From an uncultured Luteimonas sp. (GTDB lineage Bacteria; Pseudomonadota; Gammaproteobacteria; Xanthomonadales; Xanthomonadaceae), in NCBI GenBank assembly GCA_938008415.1, contig CALLKI010000039.1:1-64000 (forward strand): DNA of 64,000 bases. Direction: 5' to 3'. The notes under the pieces were generated by a model. The model had not been told where the DNA came from and searched no databases. It saw only the letters and a program-made list of their open reading frames with translations. Shown piece after piece: positions 58,913-64,000 of the stretch (its first letter is position 1; the number at the start of each line of letters is the position of its first letter). Both the position numbers and the translations under genes were made by a program.

Positions 58913-58923
58913 GGGTGTTTCGG

Positions 58924-59187
58924 TTATCGGCGCAGGCCGAGCTTCTCGATCAGCGCCTTGTAGCGCGCTGCGTCTTTGCGGTGCAGGTAGTCGAGCAGGC
59001 GGCGGCGGCGGTTGACCATCTTCAGCAGGCCGCGGCGGCCGTGGTGGTCCTTCTTGTGGACCTTGAAGTGCTCGGTCAGGTGCGCGATACGCGCCGACAG
59101 CAGGGCGACCTGGACCTCGGGCGAACCGGTGTCGTTCTCGCCGCGCTTGAATTCGTCGATGATCTTGCGGTTGTCGATGCTGGACAT
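58924..59187 (-). CDS. rpsO: 30S ribosomal protein S15
   Basis: 87 residues with the S15 pattern (DTGSPEVQVALLSARIAHLTEHFKVHKKDHHGRRGLL; ending KALIEKLGLRR). It binds 16S rRNA early in small-subunit assembly. In E. coli it represses its own translation through a pseudoknot in the leader; a leader of about 104 nt is predicted here from its own promoter. Followed by a strong terminator and pnp. Confidence 0.98.
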   Translation of the reverse strand: MSSIDNRKIIDEFKRGENDTGSPEVQVALLSARIAHLTEHFKVHKKDHHGRRGLLKMVNRRRRLLDYLHRKDAARYKALIEKLGLRR

Positions 59188-59297
59188 GTCTTGCCTCTTC
59201 AGACGCGTGGCAGGCAGAAAGCGCCGTGTCGTCGACACGCACGGGCCACCGCCTTGCCCGCCGGGTTGGTGGGAAAATGCTTCGGGAAAGCCTTGGA

Positions 59298-59326
59298 ATT
59301 GTAACCGTGCACCAGGCCCGGAACAA
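59298..59326 (-). promoter_or_regulatory. Sigma-70 type promoter of rpsO
   Basis: On the minus strand TTGTTC (59326-59321), 17 bp, then TACAAT (59303-59298), with start near 59291. It lies directly after the truB stop and before the rpsO leader, so rpsO can be expressed independently of the nusA operon. Confidence 0.6.
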
Positions 59327-59335
59327 GGCGCCGGG

Positions 59336-60304
59336 TCAGCGCCGGGCCACGGCGCAGGCCCAGGAGAACAGCCGCTGCGGCCTCAGCCGCCCGTCCTGCA
59401 GCTCCCCCAGTCCCAGCGCCCGGCCGTCCGGGCCGTAGATCGCCACCGTCCCGGAACCATGGAACGGGCCGGTCACGGCCTGCCCGTGGGCCAGCCTGCG
59501 TGCCTGCGCGGCGTCCACCTCGACCGGCGCCCAGCTGGCCATCCCGCGCTCGACCGGGAGCAGGCAGGCGTCGAGGCAGTGCTCGCCGCGCTCGGCCAGC
59601 CGCTCCAGCTCCCCGATCGTCCACAGCCGCGGCTCCCTGAACGGATCCACCCACAGCCGTCGCAGCTCGGCCACGTGCGCCCCGCAACCGAGGGCCTCGC
59701 CCAGGTCCCGGACCAGGCTGCGCACGTAGGTGCCCGAGCCGCACTCCACGTGGAGGCGCAGCTGCGGCGGGTACCCCAGCAGGTCGTCGAGCAGGTCCGC
59801 GGAGGACTGCAGGCTGAACTCGTGGACCTCGACCTCGCGCTCCTCGACCTCGACCACCTCGCCCCGGCGGGCCTTGGCGTACAGCGGCTCACCGCCGCGC
59901 TTGAGCGCCGAGTAGACCGGCGGACGCTGGCGGATGCGGCCGGTCAGGGAACGCAGCGCCGCGTCGATCTCGGGGATCCGCAGCGGGGGCACCGGCCGCT
60001 CGCGCAGGGGCCGCCCCTCGGCGTCGTCGGTGTCGGTGACGATGCCCAGCCGGGCCACGGTGTCGTAGGCCTTGCGCGCGCCGAGCAGGCCGCCGGCGAT
60101 CTTGGTGGCCTCGCCGAAGCACACCGGCAGCAGGCCGGTCGCGAGCGGGTCGAGGCTGCCGGTATGGCCGGCCTTTTCCGCGCGGAACAGTTCGCGCACG
60201 CGCTGCAGCGCCTGGTTCGAACTCATCCCGCGCGGCTTGTCGAGCAGCAGGATGCCGTCGATCTTCCTGTGTTTCGGGCGGGGGCGGCCGGTCATCGTGG
60301 GCAT
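59336..60304 (-). CDS. truB: tRNA pseudouridine(55) synthase
   Basis: 322 residues. The catalytic Asp52 is in GHTGSLDPLATG; the KPRGMSSN segment (23-30) and the RVDP-like region VDPFREPRLW match TruB. It makes Psi55 in the T arm of tRNAs. A second ATG at 60295 is an equally good start. It lies 60 bp after rbfA. Confidence 0.96.
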   Translation of the reverse strand: MPTMTGRPRPKHRKIDGILLLDKPRGMSSNQALQRVRELFRAEKAGHTGSLDPLATGLLPVCFGEATKIAGGLLGARKAYDTVARLGIVTDTDDAEGRPLRERPVPPLRIPEIDAALRSLTGRIRQRPPVYSALKRGGEPLYAKARRGEVVEVEEREVEVHEFSLQSSADLLDDLLGYPPQLRLHVECGSGTYVRSLVRDLGEALGCGAHVAELRRLWVDPFREPRLWTIGELERLAERGEHCLDACLLPVERGMASWAPVEVDAAQARRLAHGQAVTGPFHGSGTVAIYGPDGRALGLGELQDGRLRPQRLFSWACAVARR

Positions 60305-60364
60305 TCTATGGCGCCCGGCGGGTGGCCGCGGGGCGTCGTCGCGCGCAAGGGAACGGGCCCGCCC

Positions 60365-60739
60365 CTACGGGGCCGGGTCGTCCTTCGGGCCTGATCCGGC
60401 CAGGTCGCGCAGCAGGCTGTCGATGCGCTCGCCGCGGTCGACCGAGTCGTCGTAGTGGAAGTGCAGTTCAGGCACGTGGCGGACCCGGATCTGCCGGCCG
60501 AGCTGGAATCGCAGTTCCGGCGCCAGCGCGCGCAGCCCCCGGAGCGCCTCGCCGGCGCGTTCGGGCTGCAACGCGGTGAAGTACACCTTCGCGTGGGCCA
60601 GGTCGCGCGTCACCTCGACGTCCGAGACGCTGACCGACGGCAACCCGTGCTCCTGCACGGCCCGGTGCACCAGCAGGCCCAGCTCCCTGCGGAGCTGGGC
60701 CGACAGCCGGTCGGTGCGGTGGAAGGACTTGCGTGCCAT
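60365..60739 (-). CDS. rbfA: 30S ribosome-binding factor A
   Basis: 124 residues with the KH-like fold typical of RbfA (HRTDRLSAQLRRELGLLVHRAVQEHGLP, VRHVPELHFHYDDSVDRGERID). It binds the 30S late in maturation at the 5' end of 16S rRNA. An AAGGAGG and a closer GGGGCGG precede the ATG. It starts 18 bp after the infB stop, so they are co-transcribed. Confidence 0.96.
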   Translation of the reverse strand: MARKSFHRTDRLSAQLRRELGLLVHRAVQEHGLPSVSVSDVEVTRDLAHAKVYFTALQPERAGEALRGLRALAPELRFQLGRQIRVRHVPELHFHYDDSVDRGERIDSLLRDLAGSGPKDDPAP

Positions 60740-60757
60740 GGTTCCGCCCCGTCCTCC

Positions 60758-63346
<2,589 letters not shown>

Positions 63347-63441
63347 TCGGATCCTATGCTCTGGTTGGCGCCCCCTCGCGCAGAGCAAGGGATGCGCTGA
63401 TTCTAAGCCCTCGGCGGCGCAGGGCGGCGTTCATCGCGTCG

Positions 63442-64000
63442 TCATTCGCCACGCTCCAGGCGGGCGATCTCCTCGGCCCGGGCGGCGAGGATCAGCTGCG
63501 CCGCGCGTTCCTCGTCCAGCCCCTCGATGCCCAGCTCGGCGACCTCGTCGGCGCCCAGGTCGGACAGGTCCTCCGCGGTGCGGATGCCCTTCCCGGCCAG
63601 CGCGTAGGCGGTCGCCTCGTCCATGCCCTCCAGGGCCAGCAGGTCCTCGGCCGGGGCATTCACGTCCAGCTCCTCCTCGGCGGCCAGGGCCTCGGTGAGC
63701 AGCGCGTCACGGGCGCGCGAACGCAGCTCCTCGACGATGTCCTCGTCGAAGCCCTCGATCGCCAGCAGTTCGCCGACCGGCACGTAGGCGATCTCCTCGA
63801 TCGTGGTGAAGCCCTCGCCGACCAGGATGCCGGCGATCTCCTCGTCCACCTCCAGCTTGTCCATGAACAGCTGGCGGGCGGCGGCCTGCTCGGCCTCGGA
63901 CTTGGCCTGCACCTGCTCGGCGGTCATCACGTTGAGCTGCCAGCCGGTCAGGCGGCTGGCCAGGCGCACGTTCTGGCCGCCCTTGCCGATCGCCTGGGCC
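63442..64000 (-). CDS. nusA: Transcription termination/antitermination protein NusA (C-terminal part)
   Basis: The last 186 codons of nusA; the start lies beyond the window's right end. The end of a KH domain (AIGKGGQNVRLASRLTGW) opens the visible part, followed by two acidic helix-hairpin-helix repeats (about ILVGEGFTTIEEIAYVPVGE and LLALEGMDEATAYALAGKG) ending in EIARLERGE. NusA binds RNA polymerase and controls pausing and termination. It is the upstream gene of the infB operon, 95 bp apart. Confidence 0.97.
   Translation of the reverse strand, partial: AQAIGKGGQNVRLASRLTGWQLNVMTAEQVQAKSEAEQAAARQLFMDKLEVDEEIAGILVGEGFTTIEEIAYVPVGELLAIEGFDEDIVEELRSRARDALLTEALAAEEELDVNAPAEDLLALEGMDEATAYALAGKGIRTAEDLSDLGADEVAELGIEGLDEERAAQLILAARAEEIARLERGE

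Overview
The window is 64 kb of very GC-rich chromosomal DNA, densely packed on both strands, with no insertion sequence, phage gene, CRISPR array or rRNA. Gene content and protein style point to a gammaproteobacterium of the Lysobacteraceae (Xanthomonadaceae), such as a Lysobacter or Luteimonas relative. The evidence is the nusA-infB-rbfA-truB-rpsO-pnp order, class III PHA synthase (phaE-phaC), a TonB-dependent receptor, a CrbS-like hybrid kinase and several small families typical of that group. The genus is inferred from sequence style, not from a search.

Layout. 0.1-10 kb: an exporter-type ABC protein, DUF488, ferredoxin-NADP reductase, a frameshifted SpoIIAA-like gene, an M3 peptidase, cyclopropane fatty acid synthase, a lipoprotein, a cold-shock protein and a small GNAT protein. 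A 62-residue protein at 9.86 kb sits behind a good sigma-54 promoter with two inverted repeats upstream. 10-31.5 kb: mixed housekeeping and transport genes (rhomboid, POT transporter, M14 peptidase, GGDEF cyclase, glutamine amidotransferase, MmyB-type regulator, APC permease, HD hydrolase, two further transporters, S9 peptidase, ThpR, spermidine synthase-like protein, DksA-like zinc finger, TPR/transglutaminase-like protein, epimerase, RidA, LD-carboxypeptidase, DUF2214). tRNA-Leu(CAA) lies at 31.56 kb.

33-37 kb: a candidate structured small RNA between convergent genes, a PspC protein coupled to a membrane protein with an HExxH motif, then pssA-phaE-phaC-DUF5329 on the minus strand (membrane lipid and polyhydroxyalkanoate synthesis). 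37.5-53.2 kb looks like a 3-hydroxybutyrate/carboxylate utilisation locus: a secreted 3HB-oligomer hydrolase, 3HB dehydrogenase, a LuxR-type response regulator, a transporter-domain hybrid histidine kinase (CrbS/MxtR type), a TonB receptor and a GntP-type permease. Between regulator and kinase lies a tyrosine/homogentisate block (fahA, hmgA, a divergent LysR gene) with a NIPSNAP and a Nudix gene. The two divergent promoter regions of the outer locus share a GTAC-type motif, probably the regulator's operator.

53.3-64 kb: a DUF1800/DUF1501 export-linked pair, then the conserved translation/RNA operon read on the minus strand from nusA (cut by the window end) through infB, rbfA, truB, rpsO and pnp, with a promoter before rpsO and terminators after rpsO and pnp.
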